A stretch of DNA of 64,000 bases from Plasmodium brasilianum (GCF_023973825.1 NC_090124.1:1146501-1210500); one strand, 5' to 3'; shown: positions 21,368 to 33,094, counted from the first letter of the stretch. Translations and numbers: made by a program. The notes: generated from the sequence alone by a model not told the origin.

Positions 21368-22232
21368 ACTTCAAATCAGTTATGAAAATGTGAGTTTTTA
21401 TTGTTAGTAATTACTATTTGTAAAATTCACTGTAAACTCAAAGACATTTTATAATGTTGTCATTTTTTTTTTTTTTTTTTCAAATAGCTTTTTTCATTAT
21501 ATAAATAAAGACGCCCATTTGTCAACTTGGCACTTTTCTCACCGTTTTCCACAACTGCTAGTGCCCTTTTTATTATTTTCGTTATTTTTTTATCCATTAT
21601 TTTCGTTGTTATTTTCATTACATACACATTTTTTCATTACTATAGTAACAAGCTAATTAAATTCCAGTTCTTTTTGTTTTTACAAAAATAAAAAATAACT
21701 TAAAAAAAATAAGGAATAATTTGGGGGATGTGAATTTAGCTTATTTATCCCCCAATGCAATCTTGATAAATAGAGGAGCAGGAAAAAAAAAAAAAAAAAA
21801 AAAAGAAAAGAAAAATGGCAAATATGGCAATAAATGAACCTGTAGATATTGCTAGTAAAATGTGTTAATTTGTTATTTTTAAAAACCCAAAAAGTGTTTT
21901 TTTTTTTTGTATTTGTTATATAATCGCAAATGTTAGTACTCTATGTATCTGTATGTGTTGTTTTTTTTTTTTTTTTTTATCTGATCTCCTATCCGTAAGT
22001 TGTATTTTTTTTTTTTTTAATAACATCAGTTCATACTAAAATATGCGCAATGTGCAAAATGCTGTATCCATGTTTCTGCGCATATTAAGAAGTGGATTCG
22101 TCCGGGTAGAAGGGCGTTACAGTTATAATATACTACCGTATGCAAGCAAATATATACGTATATACGTGCACACCCATATATACATATATATATATACTTA
22201 TGCATGTGCACGAACGAATGCTCAGAATTTTC
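21368..22232. other. Intergenic region between convergent genes
   Basis: Both 3' UTRs fall here. It contains poly-T and poly-A tracts (21463-21481, 21785-21804, 21899-21909, 21961-21979, 22004-22018). No gene is seen. Confidence 0.5.
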
Positions 22233-24296
22233 CTAATTAATCAAACGATTGTACATTTCTTCTTCGTCCACTATGGTTTCCTCCTCACCGCGACAGTGTT
22301 CGTTAGAGATTTCCATATTATTATTATTACTGGAACTACTGATTCTATTATTATTATCGATAGTATCTAGTTCATTTAAAATTTTTTCTTTTTCACGCTT
22401 TTTACTGCTGATGTCCTGCTCACCGTCCGTGTTAGATGTACTTGATAAAAATTCTAGAACCTGTGATCTTTTTTGGTAACTTATATTAATTTTATATGAG
22501 TTCGGGTATTTGGTCTTTTGTGGCCAATTCAAAACAATTTCTATAAAATCTCTTATTGCGTAAGATAGATTAAGTGTAATGTTTCCACCATTAGCAGTAG
22601 TTTTATTAGGATAATGAGTGTTATCATAATAGGTATTTTTGAAAAAGAAAAGAAGAGCAATAAAAAACGAAGATGAATGGTAAATTTTATCCTTTTTATA
22701 TGTATAAAATTTAGGATATGGTCTAATTTTTAGTTCATTAATAGTTTCTAGCTTTTTAAATAATAATCGAATTTTACTCTCAATCCATCCTTTCCATAAA
22801 TTATAAATGGCCTCATCCGTTCCCATAATTTGTATATGTAAGAAATGCTTATATGATGAAAATAAATTTAGCGGTTCTAAGATGTTTGCCCAAACACTGG
22901 TACTCCCACTAGAAGTAGCTGTAACGGTGGGTGTACCACCCTTTATCATTTCGTTATTATTATTATACATATCATTAACATTACTCATACTGTTCACCTG
23001 ATTCATGAAAGATGATAGGTCCTTCCCTGGGTTCTGTTCCATATAAGTTATTATCGAATGAGCACGTTTAAACTCCTCTATTAAAATACTTCTAGTACAA
23101 TACGTAACATTATGAGTGGAATTCATACAAGGAAAGGCAGGAGTAATAATTGGCATTACGTGCAATTTATCTTTGATATTTTTCTCAGGATTCCATACAG
23201 GGAAATTTTTCAAACCATCCACATTATACATCTTTATATTTTGTATAAGAACAGGATATTTCCAATTCCATATAGAATAGACTCTAAAAAATTTGGTAAT
23301 TAGTTGGCTTATATTATAATTTGGATAAAGTTGACATACTTTTGCTGTTAACAATGCCCATGATATTCCTCCTAAAAATCCTAGGATATTACTATATATA
23401 CCTCTACTTTTTGCCCATAATTTTATAAACCTTAATGTATTTCTAAAATTCTCTTTATTAGGTACAGAACTTAGTATAATATCTGCTACTCTTATACCGT
23501 TCAGTGATCTGACTGTTACTTCATCTAAATTTTTTAATATATAATCATTATCTAACGTATACTGACAATCTTTTAAGGTTCTATATGGTAATGTGGCTAG
23601 TAATAAATCAATATCAACATCATCATATATAAATTGAATTATAGGGGTATATGTTTCTGGTAATGCTTGCAATTTTCGTACATTCCTATCTTGTTGTAAT
23701 TTTAAATAAAATTCATTAAAAAATATTTGTCTTGTTATATTTTGAGGTGCTAGAAAAATACAATCAATATCACTTTTCGGTGTTATCACACCCAATCTGT
23801 AGGAACCAAATGTGTACAAATTACCATGTATATGTTTTGCTTCATCTTCATTTATTCCTTGATTAATTGATATCTCTATTACAAATTCATGAAATAATTT
23901 ATTTATCATACCTAATACTTTTTCTCTCTTTTTTAATGCATATTCTGTTTCAAATAAATTATAACTTTTTAATAATTCTAATACATCATTTCCTTTTTTT
24001 AAATCCTCTTCTGTTGGACTATTTAATGATATAGGATCAGATACACCATAATCATATTTTTTATTTTCATTTATGGAATCTGTATTAGTAATAATCTCTC
24101 TTCTATTTAGAAATAATACGCTCTTTTTATCTTCTATACATTTATTTAATGCCCCTTCTATATTGTAATTTAAGTAATTTTCTTCATTCTCTTCTTTTAT
24201 TTCTCTTAATTCTATCAAGTCCTCTATCGACTCATGGCTCCGCAGTAAAAAGTTGCTGCTCTCAACTAAATTCTCACTCTTATACACAGTTTGCAT
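22233..24296 (-). CDS. PAP: Poly(A) polymerase
   Basis: This is the nuclear poly(A) polymerase, which adds adenosines to the 3' end of cleaved pre-mRNA. The 687-residue single exon has the whole family architecture: the N-terminal YGVSDPISLNSPTEEDLKK block (about residue 80), the nucleotidyltransferase motif GSYRLGVITPKSDIDCIF with two catalytic Asp (about 165-180), the third carboxylate in YDDVDIDLLLATLP (about 228-236), NSLNGIR-type central domain sequence, IKLWAKSRGIY and GFLGGISWALLTAKVCQLYPN, followed by the RNA-binding C-terminal fold with KFYTYKKDKIYHSSSFF. Two Asn/Ser-rich insertions interrupt the C-terminal half. The C-terminus is short and lacks an obvious long Ser/Thr-rich regulatory tail like that of the mammalian enzyme. 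The start is the first ATG and fits the family. Confidence 0.96.
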   Translation of the reverse strand: MQTVYKSENLVESSNFLLRSHESIEDLIELREIKEENEENYLNYNIEGALNKCIEDKKSVLFLNRREIITNTDSINENKKYDYGVSDPISLNSPTEEDLKKGNDVLELLKSYNLFETEYALKKREKVLGMINKLFHEFVIEISINQGINEDEAKHIHGNLYTFGSYRLGVITPKSDIDCIFLAPQNITRQIFFNEFYLKLQQDRNVRKLQALPETYTPIIQFIYDDVDIDLLLATLPYRTLKDCQYTLDNDYILKNLDEVTVRSLNGIRVADIILSSVPNKENFRNTLRFIKLWAKSRGIYSNILGFLGGISWALLTAKVCQLYPNYNISQLITKFFRVYSIWNWKYPVLIQNIKMYNVDGLKNFPVWNPEKNIKDKLHVMPIITPAFPCMNSTHNVTYCTRSILIEEFKRAHSIITYMEQNPGKDLSSFMNQVNSMSNVNDMYNNNNEMIKGGTPTVTATSSGSTSVWANILEPLNLFSSYKHFLHIQIMGTDEAIYNLWKGWIESKIRLLFKKLETINELKIRPYPKFYTYKKDKIYHSSSFFIALLFFFKNTYYDNTHYPNKTTANGGNITLNLSYAIRDFIEIVLNWPQKTKYPNSYKINISYQKRSQVLEFLSSTSNTDGEQDISSKKREKEKILNELDTIDNNNRISSSSNNNNMEISNEHCRGEEETIVDEEEMYNRLIN

Positions 24297-25985
24297 TTAC
24301 GAAATATGCACACACAATCATGCACACACAATCATGCACACACAAACTTGCACACACAAACTTGCACAGACACAAAAAAAAATAAATAAACAAAATAAAA
24401 TGAAATAATAATGACGTGAAACAAACGAAACCTAGTAGCGTTTAAAAAAAGTATAAACGTATGCAATAAGGACCTATTTAAACATATTCAGTACACATAT
24501 ACAATACACATGTACATTAATCAAGTATAATAAGCAGGTGCAATACAAACAAATAACGTTTTAGGTGAAGAGGAGAAAAAATTTTCAAGAATAAATAAAC
24601 GGTAAAAATCGTAAAAACAGAAGAAATGGAAAATGTTCAAATTAATTTTCTAAAAATGGAAAACACCAAGGGTGTGGTGTAACAAGAAAAACACTGCGAA
24701 ATGAATGGTGGGAAGTCCACACATGTATATCATATTAAAAACTGGTAAAAGCAACTTTCTAATTAAAAAAAAAGAATAAAAAAATTGTAAAAATGTGCGA
24801 AATGGCATAAAAAGGTGTAAAATGGTGGTGCTTATACAGATGTATAAACAAGTTACCACGTCTACTCAAATGGATACAAAATTATTTATCAATTCTCAAA
24901 AAAAAAAAAAATTTAAATAAACAAACATAAAATTTAACCACATTTCTAATTAAAAATTAGTTCGGTTAATAATTAACTGGTACGTGAAAAGAAAAACTGG
25001 AAAATCGGGTAAAATTTTAATTAAAAAAAAATAATAATAAATACAATACATGAAAAGTGTTTCTAAAGTATGAAAAATTAAAAGGAAGAAGTATCATTTG
25101 ACATTAGTTTTGTATTCAAAAAAGGAAAAAACGTCCATATAAATCTGTACATAATATATATTTATGTATACATGTATACGTACATACATACTAACTTAAA
25201 TACGAACAAATATATGTGTACAATACAGTGAATAAAATTTTGGCCTTCTCAAATTTACACGAAATACTCATTGTGCATAGAACACTTATATACGTTTTAA
25301 ATATACACACAAGTTTTACCTATTACCAAATGGACTATATTATATATAATACATATTATTATATGATAGGTAGCATATATGAAATCATGATAATAATTTA
25401 TATATATGTTATATATCAGACGATATTAAGTAAATCATATAAACCAAAAATACAAGAAAAATGGCATTAGTACATTATCATTTATTGCTATATGGAAATA
25501 AGTAATTATTTTCATTATTACTAATTCAAATATGGGAATAAATAAAAATTACTACATGGTATTATTAAATAACAGTGCGATAATTATATGGGACGCTCTT
25601 CCAATGATATATGAATGTATATATACATCTATATACATGTACATATATATATGTGAGTATAATATGTATTTATTTTAAATGAGGCTACTGTTGATGAAGA
25701 ATACTTAAATACCTATTTTTTTTATTATACCTTTATCTTGTTAAGAAGGCGTATGATATTGGTACCTTAATATAATACAATCGCTGCTTTTCTATCCTTG
25801 AACATTTTTCATAATACTTAAATATAATATATATTAAGCATATTACGTATGTTATGCATATAATGTTATATGAATTTTTTTCACTTAGTCGTTTATTTCT
25901 AGTTAAATTTTCTTTTTTTTTTTTTTATGTTCAGCATTACACATGTATGTTTTTCTTAATTTAAGAATTATGGTCCGTTTTGAAA

Positions 25986-26490
25986 TGTATATATATATTT
26001 ATCTATATATACACATATTTATATATACACATCTTTATATATACACATTTTTATATATACATATATTTATATATACATGTATTTATATATACGTGTATAT
26101 ATAAATACTTATATTTATATACATATATTTATATATACATGTATTTATATATACGTGTATATATAAATACTTATATTTATATATATATATTTATATATAC
26201 ATGTATTTATGTATACACGTATTTATAAATACTTATATTTATATATATATATATTTATATATACATGTATTTATGTATACACGTATTTATATATACACGT
26301 ATTTATATATACACGTATTTATATATACACGTATTATATATATACACGTATTTATATATATACGTATTTATATATACATATATTTATATATACACGTATT
26401 ATATATATACACGTATTTATATATATACGTATTTATATATACATATATTTATATATACATGTATTTATGTATACATACATTTGTATATAG
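25986..26490. repeat. About 500-bp ATATAC/ACGTAT minisatellite
   Basis: Degenerate tandem copies of a unit close to 'atttatatatacacgt' (16-18 bp), with sub-blocks such as the roughly 86-bp block 'acgtattatatatatacacg...' repeated at about 26331 and 26395. The sequence is almost purely alternating pyrimidine-purine. Confidence 0.93.
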
Positions 26491-27106
26491 AAATAAACAA
26501 CAATACGTAAAAGGACGCTTCAAAAAATGAAGAAAAAAGTAAAACTGCATGATGTAGTAACATAACATAAAAAGATCTTTTAACTCCAAAAAAAAAAAAA
26601 AATAGCTTCAATTAAACTTTGGAAAAGAAGAATTTATGGTAAAATAAAAATGCATATCCCTAACATCAATAATTGTTATAATAAAAGGAGAGAAAAAAAA
26701 AAAAAAAAATTCACATTTCGCAAGTTCTTTATTTTTTTGTTTCCTTTTATGGAAAAAAAAAAAAAGTGCTTTTAACTTGTATAAAGTGACATCGTCTATC
26801 CCCTACTTTGCCTTTTTATAATTCTTCCGCAACGTATATATATAAATATATATATGTATGTATATACATATGTATATTCATATATATATTCGCGTTCCCA
26901 CATACAAATATACACGTATTCTACATGTTCACTGCTATCTTCGGGCACAAGTGATTTTCATTTTATAAGAAATAAAAATACGTAATTTTTTTTTTTTTTT
27001 TTTTATTCTTTTTTTCAGTTTATTTTTGAAAGTCTATAAAGTTTCAACAGCTCGCTTACTTTATACACCTATAAAAGCATAAATAGAACACTTTGGACGT
27101 TTTAAT

Positions 27107-27385
27107 AATATATTTATTTATTTGTTCATTTATTTGTTCATTTATTTGTTCAATTATTTATTCATTTATTTATTCATTTATTTATTCTTTCATTTGTTCA
27201 TTTATTCATTCATTTATTTATTCTTTCATTTGTTCATTTATTTATTCATTCATTTGTTCTTTTATTTATTCATTTATTTATTCTTTCATTTGTTCATTTA
27301 TTTATTCATTTATTTATTCTTTCATTTGTTCATTTATTCATTCATTTATTTATTCTTTCATTTGTTCATTTATTTATTTAATTTA
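27107..27385. repeat. ATTT/ATTC/GTTC tetranucleotide-based minisatellite
   Basis: Built on tttattcatttatttgttca-like units, with a higher-order repeat of about 60 bp (ttctttcatttgttcatttatttattcattca...) seen four to five times. The long frames through it (Phe/Ile/Ser-rich) are artefacts. Confidence 0.95.
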
Positions 27386-27653
27386 TTTTTCTCTTTTGTA
27401 CGCACTTAAAAATTCGCAGTGTTTACCACTACAAATAAAAGGGTGAATTACAAAATAGCAGGTACAAGAGTAATGTATAAATATGCATTTATGTATTATA
27501 TCATAAGTTTATGCATCATATCACCTCAATATATATATGTAAGGACTTGTTCGTGCACACACTTATAAATTATGCATACGTGCGTACAGTGACATATGAA
27601 CATGCACACCTGCAGGAATTACGCACTTCTTGAACGTTAGATTTTTTGGTTTT

Positions 27654-28613
27654 TTAAAAGATGTACGGAATTATTTTAAACAATTTGAAAAAACTTATAT
27701 CCACATTTTCATCTCGTAATATTTCAATATTGTTTTCAATATATTTTCCTTTGTTTACTGCTAAATAACTTGACAAAAGGGAAAAGTAAATTACTCTGTT
27801 CACATTTTTAAATAAATAACTTGGCAACCTATTTAAAAACATATTATAATAATTAATAGCTAGAAAAAATAAAAAATTTAAATTAAGAAAGTAATAGGAT
27901 GCCCATATATCATAATCCGCCATAAAAATGGAAAAAATTGAACTAACCAAAAAATAAAAAGTATACAAATAATAAGCATTATTCGTAAAATAGTAATTGG
28001 TAACTTGTAATCCTAAGTAATATGATGAAAAAAAGGAAAAAAGCAAAGAAAGAAACTTTATATGATACTTGAGTATTATGTTATATTCTAAATAATTGGA
28101 AGATGTTATTAAAAAACATGTTAAGAATATGGACAAGCTAAATAACACAACGAAAAATATTTTGGATGTCTTGGTAAATCTTAAGTAAAATTCATTAAAA
28201 TAATTGTTCACAAAATGTAGGTGAAATTTATTTAAGTGGTAGAAGAAATCGTTAGAAATATAATTCTGATCCTTTTTATTTTTTTTTTGAACCAATTTAT
28301 AAATTATATGACTATAAAATAAATTGTCATTTACTAAAAATGATGATCTTCCTTTTCCTTGTTCACTTCTGTTCCTCTTACTAATACCTGCGAAATTAAT
28401 AAAATTTGCCTTTCTATTATGTAAATTCTTTCTTTTTGAGTTGTCAACATATATGTTGTTTCCGATGAAGCTACTGTCAGAACAATTTTTATAACCTTTT
28501 TTAAAACTTAACATGTTATTCCATTTTTCTTTATCAGAAAATATCTTCTTATTACATCCATTGTAATTTTTTAACAAGCATAAATTATTACATAGCACCA
28601 TAAAATTACACAT
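27654..28613 (-). CDS. Polytopic membrane protein, possibly TMEM69/DUF3429-like
   Basis: This is a 319-residue single exon. Residues 1-150 are basic and Asn/Lys-rich without a classical signal peptide, which could be an organelle-targeting leader. Residues about 152-300 contain around five hydrophobic segments (starting IFFVVLFSLSIFLTCFLI, then FLSLLFSFFSSYYLGL, YLYTFYFLVSSIFSIFM, FLNLNFLFFLAINYYNMF and VIYFSLLSSYLAV). The 'LLFSFFSSYYLGL' segment and the final 'RLPSYLF' preceding the last helix resemble the layout of TMEM69/DUF3429 inner-membrane proteins, but this is weak. If correct, a mitochondrial inner-membrane site is expected. It is divergent from the secreted-protein gene at 30300. 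Confidence 0.65.
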   Translation of the reverse strand: MCNFMVLCNNLCLLKNYNGCNKKIFSDKEKWNNMLSFKKGYKNCSDSSFIGNNIYVDNSKRKNLHNRKANFINFAGISKRNRSEQGKGRSSFLVNDNLFYSHIIYKLVQKKNKKDQNYISNDFFYHLNKFHLHFVNNYFNEFYLRFTKTSKIFFVVLFSLSIFLTCFLITSSNYLEYNIILKYHIKFLSLLFSFFSSYYLGLQVTNYYFTNNAYYLYTFYFLVSSIFSIFMADYDIWASYYFLNLNFLFFLAINYYNMFLNRLPSYLFKNVNRVIYFSLLSSYLAVNKGKYIENNIEILRDENVDISFFKLFKIIPYIF

Positions 28614-29612
28614 TTTTTTTTTTTTTCTCTTTTTAAAATGCCATCACTTACTAGAAACTTCAATTTCATTTTAACTCTCCGAACAGGCTGAATTTGCAAA
28701 TGTGTGCACATATATTATGTATATCTATACCATATATATGTATATTATATATTTCCGCACTATATATGGGTGTATTAAATATTTCTATATCATATAAATG
28801 TATATTACATGTTTATATATTTAATTATTATTTTTTTTCTGCTTGAAAAAAAAAAAAAAAAAAACTTTTTTTTGGCGTTTATCCAAAATCTTCACTTGTT
28901 CCTTAGGTGTTTTTTTTAAAAAATGTGTAAGAGCTTAAATTAAAATTTCTTCAAACGTACTTACTCGTTTATATATACACATATATTTATGTGTATATAT
29001 GGGTGTTCGTAGTCAACTTCCTGTGAAACTTTTCTTTTCTTCGCCTTCCGACTATTTTTATCATATACTTATATATATGTAATTCTATACCTGACTAATT
29101 CTATTTTACGAACATAGGTGGTGTGCCCTAATATTTTACTCCTTATTTGACGACTACCTCCTTTTACATATTTTCATTGTGCAAGATGGAATAAAAAAAA
29201 ATAAAATAAAATAAAATAATAGGTAAAAAAATAATTTACCTATGACACTTTTTTTTTTTTTTTTTTTTTTTTCTTACGTGTTTTGTACTTTTTGCAATAA
29301 TTTTTGAAGCTCTTTTTGTAAATTTTTCACGATTAAAAAGGGCTTTTCCTTCTTTCTTACAATATGTTCGTTCTATTTTATCATCATATATGAATAATAT
29401 ATACATATGTATATATTTATTTAAACACATTTCTATACTTAATTGTACACTTCTTCAATCTTCATTTCACTGAAATTTGTTCACTGTACTAAAATCTGTT
29501 GAACCTTCTTTCCGCCTAAAAACTCGTTAATAATTTTCATTTTATTTTTTTATTTTCAAAGAATTTAATTTTTTTCTTTTCGTTACGCATGCACCTACAA
29601 TTTTTAGCCGTC

Positions 29613-29643
<31 letters not shown>

Positions 29644-30299
29644 CCTTTCCTGCTAATGATATACTGTGTATATAATTATTTTATTATAATCCCTTTTTTT
29701 TTTTTTTTTTTTTTGTGAACATGTCCAAGTTTTAGTTGTGTACAGCTCTTTTGATTGTAAAATTGTTTGAGAAAAAAAAAAAAATTGAAACTTTTGACTT
29801 CATAGATAAATGTACAACTGTTTTTACTATTTCTGTGTACATATATAAACATATGTGTGTGTTTACATTCATGCATATATGTATATAATGAAATATACAC
29901 AGATATATGTACATACATATGTATATATATACGTACAACGTATATGTAATTTTTTTTCCCCTTTTTCGTGGCTGTTAGAGAAAAAAAAAAAAAAAAAAGA
30001 ACAGTTTCTATATTTTTCATCGTAATAGTTTCATTACTGCCACAAATGTTTGAGGAACATGTACACCTTTACGTTTGTTCATATGCATTTGTGATATATA
30101 CAAATGTATGTACATTTTGTTACACATAACATAACGTTTGTAGATTTTGTTTTTCCTCCTCTTCTTTTCCCATTGCTATGTTTTATATCATTTTTTTTCA
30201 TTTAATTCCACCGCTTTTAATTCAGCTTCATTTAATTCAGCATCATTGTATATAATTTAATTTTTTTTCTTTTAATTTTTTTTTTTTTTCTTTGTATAA
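28614..30299. promoter_or_regulatory. Divergent intergenic region
   Basis: It separates the 5' ends of a minus-strand and a plus-strand gene, so two promoters are expected. It contains long poly-T/poly-A tracts (28846-28863, 29249-29272, 29695-29714, 29981-29998) and TA runs (29622-29641). A 64-codon Lys-rich frame at 29236-29430 (-) has no family features and is not called. Confidence 0.45.
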
Positions 30300-31562
30300 A
30301 TGGCAAATGAGGAAAGTATGACAGTGGCAACGATACTCATTTTATTAATTTTTAATTTTTTTAAAATAAGCTGTTTGAATATCAGCTATGATGATGAAAA
30401 CAATAGTTATCATAGGTGTCATTACATGAACATTTTTAAGGAGCCCATATTTTATAACTGTTATATATTTAAGTATACAAACAATTTTAACAAAAATGAA
30501 TGTTGCCAATTATATAGAAAACAAAGAATAGAAGACAAAAAAGCTCAGTTATATTCACTACAAGAAATACTAAAGAATACATTAAGTGAAGAAGATTTAA
30601 AAGATATTCAAAATCTTTTTCCTATGATCAATGATAAAGTGTTATCAGTAAATGACAACAAGAATTTTTTGTCACTTGGTAATAAAAATAGAAATATAAA
30701 CGATATAGATGATTTGTTAATTGAATTTAACAATAGATATTTTAACTTAAAAGATATTAGAGTAAATATATTAAACAATAATAATAATAGTAACAAAATA
30801 ATTAAAAATTATGATAGTTATTTTAATTATGTAAAGGAAGAAACCAATTTTTTGAAAAAAAAAGATGAGCTTTTACAAAATAGTCCTTTTTATAGTAAAA
30901 CATGTTTTAAATCAATTCATGGAGAAAAGTGTATTAAAAAAAACAGTAAAGACATTGAAGAAACAAAGAATTTAGACATTGATGAAGATTTAGATTATGA
31001 ACTATTAGAAGCACATAGGGGTGGAGATGAATATCTAACAAACGGTCACAACGAGGGGGATGGATATAACGAAAATGATCATTACAACAACAGTAGTAAC
31101 AGTAATCATCAAAACACCGAAAACTATGAAAAAGGAAGATCAGGAAGAAACAGTAAGAATAATAATAAACAGTATAATGAATATGATAGCTTTGATGATA
31201 GTAGTAAATCATCTCCTACATCATTTTACAGTATGTCTAAAAATTTTGCTTTAGTTAATGTTCTCTCACAAAACCCAAGGAAAATAGTGCAAAAATATGT
31301 AGAATTTAAAGAACACTTATCTGACTCAAAGGAAAAATTAACGAATTTTTTTGATAAGGAATATTATAACACAACCCAAACATTAAGCGCAGTATTAGCT
31401 GATGATATAAAAAAGGCCGTTGAGGATAGTGAAGACCATGAAGAGGATTCTAATAATAATAATAATAAAAATGCTAACAATACCAATAAAGGGTTGTTTT
31501 CCTCATTCTTTGACGACTTAGTTTCTGTTTTTTATTTTCCGAAAAGGAACATAGAGTTATAA
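30300..31562 (+). CDS. Secreted, asparagine-rich Plasmodium protein of unknown function
   Basis: This is a 420-residue single exon. After a short polar start, residues 8-26 (TVATILILLIFNFFKISCL) form a strong signal peptide. A small cysteine module follows (RCHYMNIFKEPIFYNCYIF, then ECCQLY) within residues 38-75. After that comes an acidic, Asn-rich body with helical stretches (EILKNTLSEEDLKDIQNLFP) and a long Asn/Gly/His linker (about 240-300). The last 110 residues are helical and charged (KIVQKYVEFKEHLSDSKEKL), ending in a hydrophobic-aromatic tail (LFSSFFDDLVSVFYFP). I see no PEXEL-type RxLxE/Q motif near the N-terminus and no membrane anchor or GPI signal. It probably enters the secretory pathway; the function is unknown. 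Confidence 0.8.
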   Translation: MANEESMTVATILILLIFNFFKISCLNISYDDENNSYHRCHYMNIFKEPIFYNCYIFKYTNNFNKNECCQLYRKQRIEDKKAQLYSLQEILKNTLSEEDLKDIQNLFPMINDKVLSVNDNKNFLSLGNKNRNINDIDDLLIEFNNRYFNLKDIRVNILNNNNNSNKIIKNYDSYFNYVKEETNFLKKKDELLQNSPFYSKTCFKSIHGEKCIKKNSKDIEETKNLDIDEDLDYELLEAHRGGDEYLTNGHNEGDGYNENDHYNNSSNSNHQNTENYEKGRSGRNSKNNNKQYNEYDSFDDSSKSSPTSFYSMSKNFALVNVLSQNPRKIVQKYVEFKEHLSDSKEKLTNFFDKEYYNTTQTLSAVLADDIKKAVEDSEDHEEDSNNNNNKNANNTNKGLFSSFFDDLVSVFYFPKRNIEL

Positions 31563-32901
31563 CAGTAACATAATTTTTGCACCTCTGTTACATGTAATAA
31601 CATTGTGTCTGTTTTTATCTCATTCCATATGTTTTCGTTAATCCGTGGGTACAAGGTATTACGTTATATATGTATAATATGTACATGCATATATATATAC
31701 ATATAACGTACCATTCCATTGATATATACCACCCATTTGACATTGTCTTGTTTGTAGCCTTTTTTTTATATTTTTTGAACACCAAAATTGTTTGTCGTGC
31801 TATGTTTTCGTTTATTAATTACACAATTCCTTTTTTCATTTTTTGCTATATCATTATTTTTTTATCTCCCATTTTTTAATCTTCTCAAATTTGTAGTCCG
31901 TCAAATTTGTAACTCTGTCAAGTTTGTGGTCCCTTCAAATTTATAATTTTTTCAGTATTTTTTTCTTTTTAAAATCATGTTTCGATAAAACGAAATTTTG
32001 TTTTCAAGTTACGCTTGTACATACATATATGCGCATGTGTATGTATGTGCATACATGTGTATATATGTGTATATATGTGTATATATGTATATATATGTTT
32101 TTATACGTATGTAACCCGCGGAGGCTGCTTTTTTTTTTTTTTTTTCATTTTTTAAATTTTCATTTTTAATATATTATCCTATTTTACTATTCTATTTGCA
32201 TGTTATTAAAAGCTTATATCAGAGGCCCTTAAAATATAATACGAATAAAAAAATTTCAATTTTGAATGTCTCATTTGTTTAAAGTAAACTTTTTTTTGTT
32301 CCTAATTAATATGTAATAAAATGTCCTAAGTGAAAGGACACATATGCAAAGAACAAAATATACGAGAGAAAAAGGTAAAAAGTATGGATATGCGTACCCA
32401 TATAAGGCGCATATATATGTATGATACCTACATATATGTGGGCTTATATTCATGCACGCCCATCTTTATATATGTGTGCACGTTGACAGAAATACAATGA
32501 TAACAATCTCTACTAAACGAATCCATCGAAGACATACATAAAATGCTGGAAAAACGAATGGGTGATATTTAATATACTGTATAACATGGCGATTAACATG
32601 ATGTTTAACAGGTTATGATATTCGCATGTTCCCCTACAGCAGCTAAAGGAAAACCAGTGATGATTACAACCTTTGCAAAATTATTTTACATAAATTGATA
32701 AAAATATTCATTCGCTTGTATCAACTAGTTTTTTGCGAATTTTATTTCCAGCTGGTTTAGATATATAGTGTAGAGCTTTTGATAAATTGTTTCTTTTTTA
32801 TTTTTTCTTCTTTTTTTTCTTTTTCTTTTTTCTTCTTTTTTTTCTTTTTCTTTTTTCTTCTTTTTTTTCTTTTTTTTTTTTCTTCTTTTTCTTCTTTTTT
32901 T

Positions 32902-32965
<64 letters not shown>

Positions 32966-33090
32966 CCCTTTCTTGCTCGCTCCGTGGTAGCTTTATCAAA
33001 TTCGGAACAGAAAAAGTATGAACAAGGCTATTTCCGGAAAAACAGTTAAAAATTATTAGAGCTTAAACATCTTGTACACTTGATGCATGG
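31563..33090. other. Intergenic region ending in a long polypyrimidine tract
   Basis: 3' side of the secreted-protein gene. It contains a (tatatgtg)-type run (32040-32095), ordinary AT-rich sequence and, at 32786-32967, an exceptional T/C tract. No coding exon is supported. Confidence 0.5.
32786..32967. repeat. 180-bp polypyrimidine tract with a T homopolymer of about 60
   Basis: The first half consists of tttttcttcttttttttc units. From about 32905 to 32965 it is an uninterrupted run of T. All bases from 32804 to 32969 are pyrimidines on the plus strand. Exact length may be affected by assembly. Confidence 0.97.
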
Positions 33091-33094
33091 AATA

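Larger units (their letters stand above)
24297..27653. other. Long gene-free region with minisatellites
   Basis: About 3.4 kb between two minus-strand genes. It contains a short tandem array next to the polymerase start (24302-24370, units like 'catgcacacacaat' and 'cttgcacacacaaa'), TA-rich sequence, a large TATATACACGTATT-type array (25986-26490) and a TTTATTCATTTATTTGTTCA-type array (27107-27385). The long frames here are translations of repeats. I see no supported gene or RNA. Confidence 0.6.

Noticed and set aside
24302..24370. Telomere-like repeat near the poly(A) polymerase start
   Set aside because: Units are catgcacacacaat/cttgcacacacaaa, not the Plasmodium telomere unit GGGTT(T/C)A.
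25980..26530. Four overlapping Tyr/Ile frames
   Set aside because: Translations of the ATATAC minisatellite.
27093..27446. 117-codon Phe/Ser/Ile frame resembling a membrane protein
   Set aside because: Translation of a tetranucleotide array; no non-repetitive part.
29236..29430. 64-codon basic minus-strand frame
   Set aside because: Its charge comes largely from a poly-A/T tract and nothing supports a gene.
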